The translations under genes and the position numbers were made by a program. Positions 17,286-25,840 of a stretch of 64,000 nucleotides of DNA are shown here, piece by piece. The notes beneath the pieces are model-generated. The model was not told the DNA's origin. It saw only the letters and a list, made by a program, of their open reading frames with translations, and made no database searches. Origin of the DNA: Clostridiaceae bacterium Marseille-Q4149. Its GTDB lineage: Bacteria > Bacillota > Clostridia > Oscillospirales > Oscillospiraceae. The DNA lies in NCBI GenBank assembly GCA_018228685.1, contig CP073691.1, positions 992,001 to 1,056,000 of the forward strand, in the 5' to 3' direction. Numbering within the stretch: position 1 is the first letter of the stretch; the number at the start of each line of letters is the position of its first letter.

Positions 17286-17320
17286 GGCAGATAGAAAGCA
17301 AAAATCTATCTGCCTTTTTT
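17286..17320 (+). terminator. Intrinsic terminator/hairpin before the accessory genes
   Basis: GGCAGATAGA / TCTATCTGCC stem followed by TTTTTT. It would block read-through into the gene at 17349. Confidence 0.8.
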
Positions 17321-17348
17321 ATTACCCTCAAAAAAGGAGAAATCAAAT

Positions 17349-17816
17349 ATGCTACAGAAAGAATTAGCCAAACGCCTCAAAGCTCGGTATGACACCAAGA
17401 TGGACGGTAACGAATGGCTGGAGGTGTCATCGGACGGCATCCCCCTCTGCCGGATAAAATACAACGGTCAATTTCTAAGCAACGCCGACAAAAATCCCTC
17501 GGATGAATACCGCAATAAAATTTTAGATATTCAGGAAGAGATTTCTACGGTGCGTGAATATGTAGGACTGTACGAACACGCACCACAAATGCAAGCTGCC
17601 GATGTCTCCGATTACAGACAGCTTGCCGCCTTCGGGGATACCGTGTTGGCGGCAACCTACAGTGAAAAGAACGGCTTTATGTTCTGCACATGGAAACAGA
17701 ATGCAGACGGCGACTCGGTGTTCTGGGGAGATTACTCGCCGAACTATGAATATCTGCTCCAAGTCATTGCACCCGAATACAAGGCGGCTATCTTCGGAAA
17801 GGCAGGCGGTCGGTGA
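17349..17816 (+). CDS. Conjugative-element accessory protein of unknown function
   Basis: A 155-residue cytoplasmic protein with an AAAAGGAGA ribosome binding site. Codons are markedly more AT-rich than in the core operon. It shares landmarks with the protein at 22044: an early IPLCRI(K) motif (there APLCRITG), an EDI/ILDI-rich middle with tyrosine and alanine-proline (EHAPQ, there EAAPQ), DYRQLAAFGDTVLAA (there DYRILADFGGTVLAG) and an aromatic FCTWKQN (there FVTWDWD). Such proteins sit in Clostridial conjugative elements. I know of no assigned function. The gene overlaps the following recombinase fragment by 4 bases. Confidence 0.6.
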   Translation: MLQKELAKRLKARYDTKMDGNEWLEVSSDGIPLCRIKYNGQFLSNADKNPSDEYRNKILDIQEEISTVREYVGLYEHAPQMQAADVSDYRQLAAFGDTVLAATYSEKNGFMFCTWKQNADGDSVFWGDYSPNYEYLLQVIAPEYKAAIFGKAGGR

Positions 17817-18241
17817 GCCACCGCAGGCAAACGCACAATTCAGTTACAACAAGGCGTATGCTGAACGGCATTACAGAGCTGCTTAACGAAGTCATTGCCG
17901 ATCCCGAAAGTATTCAGATACCGAAGTCCGACCATGAGGAAAGCCAAGAGATAAAACGGCTGAACGCAGAGATCTCAAAGGCACTCAACACTGTCAGCTT
18001 CGATAAGGAAGCCATAAAGCAAAAAATGTTCACTTGCGTGAGCGAAAAATTCACGAGCCTTGGAACGGAAGAAATCACGGCTCAAAGCCTAAAAGATATA
18101 TTCAAGACTGTGCCGCCGCTGACAGCCTATGACAGCGACTTAACAGACCAGGCAGTCAGCGAGATCCAACTGAAAGGAAACGGCACGATAAGCCTTATAC
18201 TTATAAACGGTCAGAGGATCGGAAAGGAGAAATCAGCATGA
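17813..18241 (+). pseudogene. Fragment resembling the C-terminus of a serine-recombinase partner protein
   Basis: The open frame encodes MLNGITELLNEVIADPESI followed by an alpha-helical, charged region and a short beta segment (GNGTISLILINGQRIGKE). This is how the C-terminal region of Clostridial zinc-ribbon recombinase proteins ends. No resolvase catalytic domain or zinc ribbon precedes it, so the gene is 5'-truncated and fused to the tail of the upstream gene. It overlaps the next recombinase frame by 4 bases (ATGA), as intact pairs do in such elements. Confidence 0.55.
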
Positions 18242-18816
18242 TGCAAGCGACAAGTGTACAGCCCCCAAAAACCGTCCGCATTATCCCTGCAACGATAGAC
18301 ACCAAAGCGGCTATCACGCAGAGCTACCGACAGCTTCGAGTTGCCGCCTACTGCCGAGTATCCACCAAACAGGATGAGCAGCTAAACAGCTACGAAGTAC
18401 AGCGTACCCATTACGAGGAGCGCATACGCACCGAGCCGAAATGGTCACTTGTGGGTATATTCGCTGACAAGGGTATTACGGGAACAAGCATGAAAAAGCG
18501 TGACGAATTCAACAAAATGCTCCGTCTCTGCTACAAGGGCAAGATTGACATGATTATCGTAAAATCAATCAGCCGATTCGCCCGAAACACCCTCGATGTT
18601 ATCAAGATAACAAGAAAGCTCCGAGAGATCAATGTGGATGTCTTCTTCGAGGAACAAGGCATTCACAGCATCGATCCCGCCTCGGAATTTTACATCACCA
18701 TCTACGGCTCAATAGCCCAAAGCGAATCAGAGAACATCAGTGCCAATCAAACAGCAGCAGTCCCTGTTGGCAGCAACAAAAGCCTCCAAATACAATCCGG
18801 AGGACATCCATATTAA
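18238..18816 (+). pseudogene. Serine recombinase, catalytic domain only (3'-truncated)
   Basis: The first ~168 residues are a good resolvase domain: LRVAAYCRVSTKQDEQ carries the catalytic Ser, DKGITGTS and KSISRFARNTLD are conserved, and it ends AQSESENIS. Homology stops near 18748; the final ~24 residues (QTAAVPVGSN...) are out-of-frame read-through of the next gene. The zinc-ribbon and coiled-coil domains of large serine recombinases (usually over 500 residues) are missing, so integration activity is unlikely. A GGAAAGGAG ribosome binding site precedes the start. Confidence 0.85.
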
Positions 18817-19525
18817 TTTCTTTGGCGGCATGGAGATTATCAGCTCCAAAGGGACATTGACCGGAGAAGATATTAAAGCGGACCAGTGCTACTTGCTCCT
18901 GGCATATCTCATTCTGAATCACAAAAAGAATTTCTCTGTTGACACACTGGCAGAGATCATCTGCCCATACGACGAACTCGATTCGCCATATAAGGTCGTC
19001 AATAATATCGTTTACCGCCTGCGGCGTACTCTTTCCGTCATCGGGCTCGACAAGCTGGTCATCGGGAAGAATGGTACATTCCAGATCAATCCCAACTTCA
19101 ATATCCATACGGATTTCGACCGCTTTGAGGATGCCTGCATTCAGTTGAAAACAGAAGAAAACCCGGATATGCGGCATTCCCTCTACCACAGCGCAGTCGA
19201 TATATATAAAGGACAGTTACTCCCAAGATGTGAACATGAACTGTGGCTGATGCAGTTGTCCATGTACTATCAGTCCCTGTACCTGCAGATCACCAAGGGA
19301 TATGTTCGCCTGAAGATGGAGTGCAAGGATTATATTCTGGCGCAAAAGACGACCATTGATGCTCTGCGCTTCGATCCGAAGGACAGCGAACTGAACATGT
19401 ATGCGATTCTCGCCATGGGATTCCAAGGAAATCTCTCTATGGCTCAGACATACTATACGGCGGCAAAGCCCTATCTGGCGTTAGAGCATGCCGAGGTCAT
19501 TAAAAAGTATTTGCACATAAAATGA
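18740..19525 (+). pseudogene. BTAD/SARP-like regulator, 5'-truncated by the recombinase junction
   Basis: A 261-residue frame. Residues ~20-110 resemble an OmpR-type winged helix (IHINFFGGMEI, then DTLAEIICPYDELDSPYKVV and NNIVYRLRRTL), and residues ~120-260 form a helical bacterial transcriptional activator domain (YHSAVDIYKGQLLPRCEHE to EVIKKYLHIK). No ribosome binding site is seen for the GTG at 18740, and the 5' end coincides with the break in the recombinase, so it is most likely the C-terminal part of a larger regulator. A 12-bp tandem repeat continues in the same frame after its stop. Confidence 0.65.
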
Positions 19526-19534
19526 GAGCTGCTT

Positions 19535-19689
19535 GAGGTCGCTCCGGAGGTTGTAGCAGAGGTTACGCAGTAGGTTGCTCCAGAGGTTACGGAGAAGGTC
19601 GTACAGGAGGCTGCGTAGCAGGCTGCAGCAGAGGTCATAGAAAAGTCATACAGGAGGTTGTCCAGCAGGTCACGGTTGAGGTTGCCCGC
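19535..19689 (+). repeat. Degenerate 12-bp tandem repeat, 13 units
   Basis: Units begin GAGGTCGCTCCG, GAGGTTGTAGCA, GAGGTTACGCAG and so on to GAGGTTGCCCGC; twelve are 12 bp and one (19643-19653) is 11 bp. The consensus starts NAGGTYR. Read in the frame of the preceding BTAD gene it encodes (E/K/Q)-V-(A/T/V)-X tetrapeptides interrupted by stops, so it looks like a decayed low-complexity protein tail. Confidence 0.8.
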
Positions 19690-19746
19690 CCGTTATCATT
19701 GGTTATCGGATGCGTCCGATAGATGATGCGGGCGGGTGATTTTTTT
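19684..19746 (+). terminator. Large hairpin with T-run downstream of the BTAD fragment
   Basis: Outer stem CCCGCCCG...CGGGCGGG, middle TATCAT...ATGATG and inner ATCGGA...TCCGAT, ending in a run of seven T. Confidence 0.8.
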
Positions 19747-19865
19747 GCTGTGCAGGAGACGATATTACGCCGTTGGTCACCACAAGGCCGGTTTGCGCCC
19801 CTTGTGTACGGATCTGTACGGTCCTCCTGCGCCGCAGACAGTCTATCATTCTAATATTGCGTCCT

Positions 19866-19899
19866 GCTCCCGGAGCCATTGCGCTCCGGGAGCTTTTTT
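19866..19899 (+). terminator. Intrinsic terminator
   Basis: GCTCCCGGAG / CTCCGGGAGC stem followed by six T. The flanking stretch 19747-20042 contains no gene I can support. Confidence 0.85.
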
Positions 19900-20042
19900 G
19901 CATTTTGGGGCGCTTTTGCCACGCTGCCGTGACCCTCCGTTTTCGAGATTTGCTTCACCACAAAATCTCAAAAACGGAGGACAGAAAATGTCGTATCACA
20001 ATGACCCGTATCGGGTTGATTATTTGAAGATATATCTGCGGC

Positions 20043-20222
20043 GGCGACTATGTCGGCAAGATGTCCCTCCTGATGGATCACACCGCCCATCCCGGCAATG
20101 TGGCAGACCCATGGTACACCGAGGACTTCGAGGCGACCTGGCAGGATGTGCTGGATGGCTGCCAAGGACTTTTGAAAGAATTCATGACAGAACGAGGTGA
20201 TTCAAATGGCACAAAACGATAA
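20043..20222 (+). pseudogene. Low-molecular-weight protein-tyrosine-phosphatase, C-terminal fragment
   Basis: In-frame translation gives a ~59-residue peptide containing HPGNVADPWYTEDFEATW and DVLDGCQGLLKEF, the conserved C-terminal DPWY acid loop and final helix of LMW-PTPs. The N-terminal CxxxxxRS catalytic loop is absent and no start codon is available; the preceding sequence is unrelated. It overlaps the antirepressor start by 17 bases. Confidence 0.7.
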
Positions 20223-21090
20223 TATCCAACTGTTCGAAGACAAGCGTATTCGAACCGCATGGGATGAGGAAAAGGAAGAATGGTACTTTTCCGTCGTTGA
20301 TGTGGTAGCTGTGCTGACTGATCAGCCAGATTATCAGGCAGCTCGTAACTACTGGAAGGTAACGAAGAAACGCCTGAAGGATGAGGGAAATGAAACGGTT
20401 ACAGCTTGTAACCAGTTGAAAATGACCGCTTCGGATGGCAAAAAACGATTGACTGATGTAGCCGATACCGAGCAGCTTCTCCGAATCATCCAGTCTATTC
20501 CTTCCCCGAAGGCAGAACCGTTCAAGTTGTGGCTGGCACAGGTCGGTCGAGAGCGTATCGAGGAGACCATCGACCCGGAGCTGACCATTGACCGCGCTCT
20601 GGAAACCTATCTCAAGAAGGGTTACAGCCGTGAGTGGATCAATCAGCGGCTGCAGGCCATCCAGGTCCGTAAAGAACTGACGGATGAATGGGATGCCCGC
20701 GGTGTGCAGAAAGGCGTAGAGTACGCCATCCTCACGGACGAGATTTCCCGAGCCTGGTCTGGCATGTCCACCCGGCAGTACAAAAATCTGAAGGGCTTGA
20801 AAAAGGAAAACCTTCGTGATAACATGACTACGCTGGAACTGGTACTGAATATGCTGGCGGAGGCCACTACGACTCAGTTTTCAAGAGATCGCAAACCAAC
20901 GACCTTCCAAGAGAATTTGGCAGTTGCCAAGGCGGGCGGTCAGGTGGCTGGACGAACCAGAAAAGACATTGAGTCCCAGTCAGACACGCCGGTCATTACT
21001 GCTAAGAATGCCGCACAGCTTAATCAGGTAGTGACAGATCTGCTGGAAGGAGCAGTCTCTGACACAACTGAAGAATCAAAAGACAAGTGA
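20206..21090 (+). CDS. BRO-family (antirepressor-like) DNA-binding protein
   Basis: A 294-residue protein starting at ATG 20206 behind ACGAGGTGA. Residues ~5-110 are a Bro-N domain (IRTAWDEEKEEWYFSVVDVV, DYQAARNYWKVTKKRL, AEPFKLWLAQVGRERIEE). The C-terminal half is a helical domain seen in DinD-like proteins (KGLKKENLRDNMTTLELVL, then NAAQLNQVVTDLLEG). Such proteins occur in prophages and mobile elements as antirepressors or DNA-damage-responsive factors. A closely related C-terminal copy lies at 40248-40556. Confidence 0.85.
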   Translation: MAQNDNIQLFEDKRIRTAWDEEKEEWYFSVVDVVAVLTDQPDYQAARNYWKVTKKRLKDEGNETVTACNQLKMTASDGKKRLTDVADTEQLLRIIQSIPSPKAEPFKLWLAQVGRERIEETIDPELTIDRALETYLKKGYSREWINQRLQAIQVRKELTDEWDARGVQKGVEYAILTDEISRAWSGMSTRQYKNLKGLKKENLRDNMTTLELVLNMLAEATTTQFSRDRKPTTFQENLAVAKAGGQVAGRTRKDIESQSDTPVITAKNAAQLNQVVTDLLEGAVSDTTEESKDK

Positions 21091-21177
21091 GTTCTGTGCA
21101 TCAAGTTTTTCTTGCTGTCATACGACGTTTTTTTAAAGCAAATTTCAAAAAATCTATAGTGTTGAGTTATGACAAAT

Positions 21178-21217
21178 AAGCCCGATGGTTTTGATACGAG
21201 ACCATCGGGCTTTTTTA
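21178..21217 (+). terminator. Terminator after the BRO gene
   Basis: AAGCCCGATGGT / ACCATCGGGCTT stem followed by TTTT, about 90 bases after the stop codon. Confidence 0.88.
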
Positions 21218-21298
21218 GTATGGAAATTAGTGCAAGAATGTGATACAATCAATTCCGCAAAGGAAAATTGTCAGGTCTGTAAATTTAGGAGGTACAAC

Positions 21299-21646
21299 AT
21301 GGAAAGAGAATACCCCCAGAAAATGTTTTGGCTATTTGTTCTAACGAATTTCCTATTTCACTTTTTCTACTTATCTGTTCCGGGGATCATCCTCTGCATC
21401 GTTGGGATTTGGATAAAGACCTGTCTTTACATTGGATGTGCGGTTCTTGGCCTGAATCTGATCCTTTCGATTGTTGAACAGTCACGCATCCGAAATGCTG
21501 CCGTGTCTCATAGCGAAAACCCTGAGTTCAACGAACTGATGGACGCATTTTGCAGCCCTGACGGGCTACAGGCAGTCGGGAAAGTACTGGATGAAAAGAT
21601 CAAATCCACCCCTGATGATGAATCTGAAAAAGGAAAAGACCAATAA
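21299..21646 (+). CDS. Small two-helix membrane protein, unknown
   Basis: A 115-residue protein with an ideal TTAGGAGG ribosome binding site. Two hydrophobic segments (about 10-36 and 40-62) are followed by a ~50-residue charged cytoplasmic tail containing NPEFNELMDAFCSPDGLQAV. No family recognised. It stands alone between the BRO gene terminator and a GGTTTCA-rich inverted repeat region. Confidence 0.6.
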   Translation: MEREYPQKMFWLFVLTNFLFHFFYLSVPGIILCIVGIWIKTCLYIGCAVLGLNLILSIVEQSRIRNAAVSHSENPEFNELMDAFCSPDGLQAVGKVLDEKIKSTPDDESEKGKDQ

Positions 21647-21676
21647 GGTATCTTTTGATTCATCTCTCGTCTCATT

Positions 21677-21742
21677 ATGGTTTCACCTTTCACCGCTATG
21701 GTTTCATTTTTGAGTGAAACCATTTGAAACCAAATGAAACCG
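21677..21742. repeat. Cluster of ATGGTTTCA inverted and direct repeats
   Basis: ATGGTTTCA occurs at 21677 and 21699, and its complement TGAAACCAT, with related TGAAACC copies, at 21715, 21725 and 21735, so opposed copies can form hairpins. No gene overlaps. The arrangement resembles a protein-binding or replication-type iteron region, but no Rep gene is present. Confidence 0.6.
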
Positions 21743-21933
21743 TATCATTTTTATCAACTGTTGCCATAAAGAGTTACCGGTATAGATGCGTCTGGCGAAA
21801 AGTCAGGCGCATCAACCGTTTCCGGGCTTTTTCAAGCCCGGATTTCTTCTCTCAAACCATAGATGCAAATCGCTGTTTCAGGGCGTCTGCCCCGATTCGA
21901 ACCGGGCGTTTTCCTGTTTCATGCAGATGCGTT

Positions 21934-22023
21934 CAGCCAGCGCCCTTTTTCAATTTCTAAAAGGGCGCTGGCTGCAGCGTCTGAAACGGCAGGCCGGAGA
22001 AAACCTCTCCGGCCTTATTTTTT
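21934..22023 (+). terminator. Two consecutive hairpins, the second a terminator
   Basis: CAGCCAGCGCCC / GGGCGCTGGCTG (21934-21974) is followed by AGGCCGGAGA / TCTCCGGCCT with a T-run (21991-22023). They lie in the leader of the gene at 22044, so they could attenuate it or terminate upstream transcription. Confidence 0.75.
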
Positions 22024-22043
22024 ACAACAGGAGGATCGTTCAC

Positions 22044-22451
22044 ATGGGCACCCAAAACACAAGCCGTCAGCTCCGCTACCTTGAAGAAATCCGTATTTCC
22101 CTGCACCGTGCTGGCTTTGGAACCTTGCCGTTGGAGGGAGCGCAGTTGCCTGTCCTTTGGAACGGCGCACCCCTCTGCCGCATCACCGGCAAGGGCAGCG
22201 TGTTCTATCGGCGGGAGGACGCGGACACGTCCCAGGCAGAGGACGCCCTGTATCGCGTCGAGGACATCGCTGCGAAGACGCTGGAGTATATGATCGCTAT
22301 GGAAGCCGCCCCGCAGCTCAAAGCCAGCGGACTGGATGAAGACTACCGCATCCTCGCTGACTTTGGCGGCACGGTGCTGGCAGGTGCTCCGAGCAAATAC
22401 GGCGTTCAATTCGTCACATGGGATTGGGACTACCATACATTGGGGAACTGA
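22044..22451 (+). pseudogene. Conjugative-element accessory protein, 3'-truncated; paralogue of the gene at 17349
   Basis: A 135-residue frame starting at ATG 22044 after ACAGGAGG. It shares the layout of the 17349 protein: APLCRITG, a central EDALYRVEDIA stretch, EAAPQLKASGLDEDYR and ILADFGGTVLAG, then FVTWDWDY. Homology stops there, at about 22430, and the frame ends seven codons later where a different gene begins in another frame. Codon use is more GC-rich than in the 17349 copy, so the two came from different elements. Confidence 0.6.
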
Positions 22452-22843
22452 TCCGTGATACGGATTGCCCCGCCGTGGAGGAGTATAACGACTTTGCCGA
22501 AGCCTTGGAGGACATCTGGCAACAGGACGGGATGATTCTGACCTACGTTGCCGTGCTGGACGCCGAGCGGCCGGATACCCTGCGCGGAGCCTGTGAACTC
22601 CTGCGAAATCTGGACAACTACCAGCGCATCGTAGAAGGTGCCTACGGTTACGGTCAGCAGCGATTGCAGGAAACGCCGGGGCTGGATGATGAAGCCATCT
22701 ATGAGCTGGATGGCTACATGGATTTTGAGCAATACGGTCGGGACTGCATGAAAAATGACGGTGTGACAAAAACGGAGTTCGGCCTTCTGCGCCGCTCGGA
22801 CCCGCCGTTTCCAGAGCAACGGCAGGGGCAGAGGATGATGTAA
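22418..22843 (+). pseudogene. ArdA-like antirestriction protein fragment
   Basis: The frame from ~22436 reads YIGELIRDTDCPAVEEYNDF then ALEDIWQQDGMILTYVAVLD, and ends in LDGYMDFEQYGRDCMKNDG. The YMDFEQYGRD element with following acidic residues resembles the ArdA domain of DNA-mimic antirestriction proteins (YIDYEAYGRD type). There is no convincing start codon or ribosome binding site, and the 5' end is fused to the preceding truncated gene, indicating a deletion. Functional status doubtful. Confidence 0.45.
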
Positions 22844-22847
22844 GTAA

Positions 22848-22879
22848 AAGCGGCTCGATCCATTTGGATCAAGCCGCTT
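22848..22879. terminator. Perfect-stem hairpin after the ArdA-like fragment
   Basis: AAGCGGCT-GATCC and GGATC-AGCCGCTT pair over 13-14 bases; no long T-run follows. The AT-rich stretch 22880-23057 contains no gene I can support. Confidence 0.65.
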
Positions 22880-23057
22880 GATAAGCAGACAAATTGGAAG
22901 TTGTTATTATCTTATATATCTTTTATTTATATTTAAAATTAGTATTGATACTATTATTGTTACAATTAAAGTTATACAACAACTTAACAAAGCAACGGTG
23001 TACAAGGGGCTACAAGCGATAAAAAGAAACAAGTGGTTTGATAGAGTGGAAAAAGTA

Positions 23058-23505
23058 TCAGATTTTCCACTCTATTTTTACATAGTCGCTGGTTGCGCTG
23101 ATTGATGAAATCAGGCTGTCAGCGGCTTTCCGCTTGTCCTCAAAGCTGATATGCTCCCAATCGTCCAGATACCCGGACAGTAATTCAATCTGCTGGGAGG
23201 ACAGCGTTTCAACGGACAGGTCTGCAATCGCCTTGGACAGTGTTTTGCGGCGGTTGTCCAAATCCTCGATTTTTTTGTTGGCGTAGGCAAGCAAGGTGGC
23301 GTTGGCCCCGGTCAGCGTATCAAGCAGTTTTTCAATCTCGGCTTCTACCTGTGCAAGCTCCACCTGATAGGCGGTAATCTTGGGATTGACTTTTCCCTCG
23401 CCGCCCCGAAGCAGTTTGAACTCCCGGAACTTTTCTCCCATAGCGGCGAAAATGAACTGTTCAAACTCATTCTTGCGGAGTGTGCCGCACCCCGGACAGC
23501 CGTAT
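23058..23505 (-). pseudogene. Large serine recombinase, C-terminal fragment
   Basis: On the minus strand the frame runs from CPGCGTLRKNEFEQFIF (end of the recombinase zinc ribbon) through MGEKFREFKLLRGGEGKVNP into a coiled coil (VELAQVEAEIEKLLDTL, then KIEDLDNRRKTLSKAI) and ends KRKAADSLISSIS. This is the TnpX/large-resolvase C-terminal architecture. A stop lies just upstream of CPGCG, so the catalytic domain is lost. The fragment is unrelated in position to the recombinase at 18238 and faces the other way. Confidence 0.75.
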
Positions 23506-23553
23506 TATAGCCTGACATCAGCCGCCCTCCAATCTGCGAACCATTCGCAGATA

Positions 23554-23863
23554 TTATAGCATTTCCCCCTTTGTCAATATCATCCCGCGATACCGGCGTC
23601 CTTCCGACAGTTCAAGATCCGTCAGCGTCAAAGAAAACAGCGTCACATCAAAGGCTTCGAACCGGTGGGCTCTTACGCGGTCAAAGCAGTCTGCGTTTCA
23701 CGGCACCATCCACCGGCTCCAGTTCTTTTTCCAGCGTACAGGATGGATCCCATAGCAGCTGACGTTCCTCGTCATCCTCTGTGGTCAAGCTGCCCAATTC
23801 ATCCCACCGCAGAATGATTCGATACAGCGCCAGAGCCTCCTGCTCCGTGAGTCTTAATTCCAT
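23554..23863 (-). pseudogene. Small hypothetical gene, apparently frameshifted
   Basis: From ATG 23863 (MELRLTEQEALALYRIILRW) a 60-residue acidic peptide ends at a TGA near 23681. In another frame, overlapping that stop, translation continues sensibly as FDRVRAHRFEAFDVTLFSLT and then DLELSEGRRYRGMILTKGEM to a stop at 23554. A single indel would join them into a ~100-residue protein. No family recognised. Confidence 0.35.
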
Positions 23864-23926
23864 AAGCGACGTCTCCCTCTCAGTTGCTTTTCAATGGAAA
23901 ATCAGTGGTAAACGATACCGTACATT

Positions 23927-24493
23927 TCATCGCGTCAGCCGCATCTCATTCTCAAACTGCTCCATCGCCTCCTGTCGGCTGGGGACTTGTGCAAGCGTGC
24001 AGGAAAACGGCTGGCCGAACAGGGGTTGGGACAGTGTCTCCGCCCAATGCGTCAGCACCTCCGGAGTGAGGGGGCGCTCCTCCCGGAGAAAGATCACCCC
24101 GTAATAGGGCGGTACAGACGGGGAAAGCAGCTGTGTCAGCGGGACGCCGCTCCGGACGGAGGCGTTGCAGAAATGCATCTCCGGCGAAAAAAGCGGATAG
24201 TACAGCGCCCCGACGAACCAGTCCTGTTCGCCGCTTCTGAGCTTCCTTGCCTGCTCCAGAAAGTGCGGATGATCCGGGTTATCCGGCTCCACAAACTCAC
24301 CCTCCCGAATGGTCTGGTGAAGTGCGGGGAGGTTATGGAAATCAAAGTGGAAAAAGGGCACCTCTCCCGCCTCGTCCTCAGAAAGAGAAAACTCCGCCGC
24401 ATGGAAAGGTTCCAGGTCCTTACAGCAGCGGTAATAGCCCCACCAGTAGTTCCAGTCATAAATATGCAGATATTTTTTTGCTTTACAACCCAT
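23927..24493 (-). CDS. Hypothetical protein
   Basis: A 188-residue soluble protein; start at ATG 24493 behind GGAG. Trp/Tyr- and Pro-rich, with IYDWNYWWGYYRCCKDLEPF near the N-terminus and FHFDFHNLPALHQTI in the middle. No signal peptide or membrane segment. No family recognised. It is upstream of, and in the same direction as, the kinase gene at 24626, but separated from it by the gene's own 3' end and accessory DNA, so no functional link is implied. Confidence 0.45.
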   Translation of the reverse strand: MGCKAKKYLHIYDWNYWWGYYRCCKDLEPFHAAEFSLSEDEAGEVPFFHFDFHNLPALHQTIREGEFVEPDNPDHPHFLEQARKLRSGEQDWFVGALYYPLFSPEMHFCNASVRSGVPLTQLLSPSVPPYYGVIFLREERPLTPEVLTHWAETLSQPLFGQPFSCTLAQVPSRQEAMEQFENEMRLTR

Positions 24494-24625
24494 AGATGTA
24501 CTCCATTCTAACAATGTCGGCACAAGAGAAAATCACAGGAAACTCTCCACCCGGCACCGGCAAAAGCCCGTTCCAAGCCCGTCCTTTTTGCAAGAGGGGC
24601 GCTCACAGGCGGCGCGGTGCTCTTC

Positions 24626-25840
24626 TTATCTGCTCACCGGAATGGAAATCTCAAACACGGCGCCACTATCCCCATTGTAGGCACGGATCGTTCCCTTATG
24701 CAGGTGGATGATCTCCTTGGCCAGGGCAAGGCCGATGCCGGATTTTCCGTTTTTTCCCATGTAGAAGCGGTCAAAGATATGGGGCAGATCTTCCGCGGCA
24801 ATGCCGTCCCCGTCATCCTGTATCCGTATCGTCACATGACGCTTCTCCGTGCGGCAGGTCAGGTGCAGCTGGCTGCGGGCATAGCGCACGCCGTTGGATA
24901 GGATATTGGTGACGGCTCTGCGCAGCCGGGTATCGTCACAGCTAACCATAACGGGCGTTTCGGGGAAGTCCGGCGTGATGGTGATACCGCCGCAGGCGGC
25001 TATCGGCTCCACGGCGCGCATGCTGTCGTAGAGCAGCTCCCGAACATCCATCTCGGAAAGGGTAAGCGGCTGCCGTCCCATGTCGATTTTCGAGATGTCC
25101 AGAAGCTCGTCCACAAGTTCCGTCATGCGGTCGCTCTCCGCCAGGATCACCTCCGCCGCGCTGCCTGTGTCCATGACGCCCGCCTGTATGCCCTCCGCGT
25201 ATCCCTGTATCGCCATAAGCGGCGTTTTCAGCTCATGAGATGCATTCTGGAAGAAGGTCTGCTGACGCTCGGCCTCCTTCTCAATATCCCGGCCAAAGCG
25301 GAAGCCCAGCAGGCACATGACGGAGGAGATCGCCAGCAGCACCGCAAAGAACGCCCAGTTCAGCGTTACGATATAGCGGGTGATTGGGCCGATGTCTATA
25401 TACATGATGTAGGCGTATGGCTTTTCCCAATCGTCCTGCTCCTCCTGCACGGACATGAAGATCAGGTGATGTTTGTCCGTTTTGAAGGTATAGCATTGAT
25501 TGAGTGCAATATCCCGCCCGGCGCAGTATTCCAGCAGCTTTTTCTCCAGGCGATAGGTATCCCGGTTCCATGTGTTAGGTCGGTATCCGTCATCCAGTTC
25601 CAAAAAGACGATGCTGGGGGTAAAGAAATTCCCCTCCTCCTCGCCCTCGTCATAGATCGGCTCTTCGTCGGTATAGGGGATGGTGCGGTTCTGGTACTGT
25701 GCCTCGCTGATGAGCGCCTTTTTTGCCTCACGCACAAAGTGGGCAGGTATGATGAGGTTCACCGCCAGCATGAACAGTGCAAAGAGCAGCAGAGCCGCAC
25801 CGAGGATCAGATACACGATCCGCAGCTTGATGTTTTTCAT
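24626..25840 (-). CDS. Sensor histidine kinase (HisKA-type)
   Basis: A 404-residue membrane kinase. Transmembrane segments at about 8-30 and 160-182 bracket a ~125-residue extracytoplasmic sensor with an acidic EEPIYDEGEEEGNFF stretch. The H-box is FFQNASHELKTPLMAIQGY; the N-box (TNILSNGVRYA), G1 (QDDGDGIAAEDLP) and G2 (GKSGIGLALAKEI) ATP-binding motifs are intact. The start overlaps the upstream response regulator stop by 4 bases, so they form a cognate pair. The ligand is unknown; the secreted protein gene just upstream is a candidate target or accessory. Confidence 0.93.
   Translation of the reverse strand: MKNIKLRIVYLILGAALLLFALFMLAVNLIIPAHFVREAKKALISEAQYQNRTIPYTDEEPIYDEGEEEGNFFTPSIVFLELDDGYRPNTWNRDTYRLEKKLLEYCAGRDIALNQCYTFKTDKHHLIFMSVQEEQDDWEKPYAYIMYIDIGPITRYIVTLNWAFFAVLLAISSVMCLLGFRFGRDIEKEAERQQTFFQNASHELKTPLMAIQGYAEGIQAGVMDTGSAAEVILAESDRMTELVDELLDISKIDMGRQPLTLSEMDVRELLYDSMRAVEPIAACGGITITPDFPETPVMVSCDDTRLRRAVTNILSNGVRYARSQLHLTCRTEKRHVTIRIQDDGDGIAAEDLPHIFDRFYMGKNGKSGIGLALAKEIIHLHKGTIRAYNGDSGAVFEISIPVSR

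Noticed and set aside
19535..19689. CRISPR array
   Set aside because: The periodicity is 12 bp with no spacers; it is a degenerate minisatellite in a coding frame.
21880..21915. Possible tRNA remnant (GATTCGAACCGGG resembles a T-arm)
   Set aside because: No acceptor, D or anticodon arm can be folded around it on either strand.
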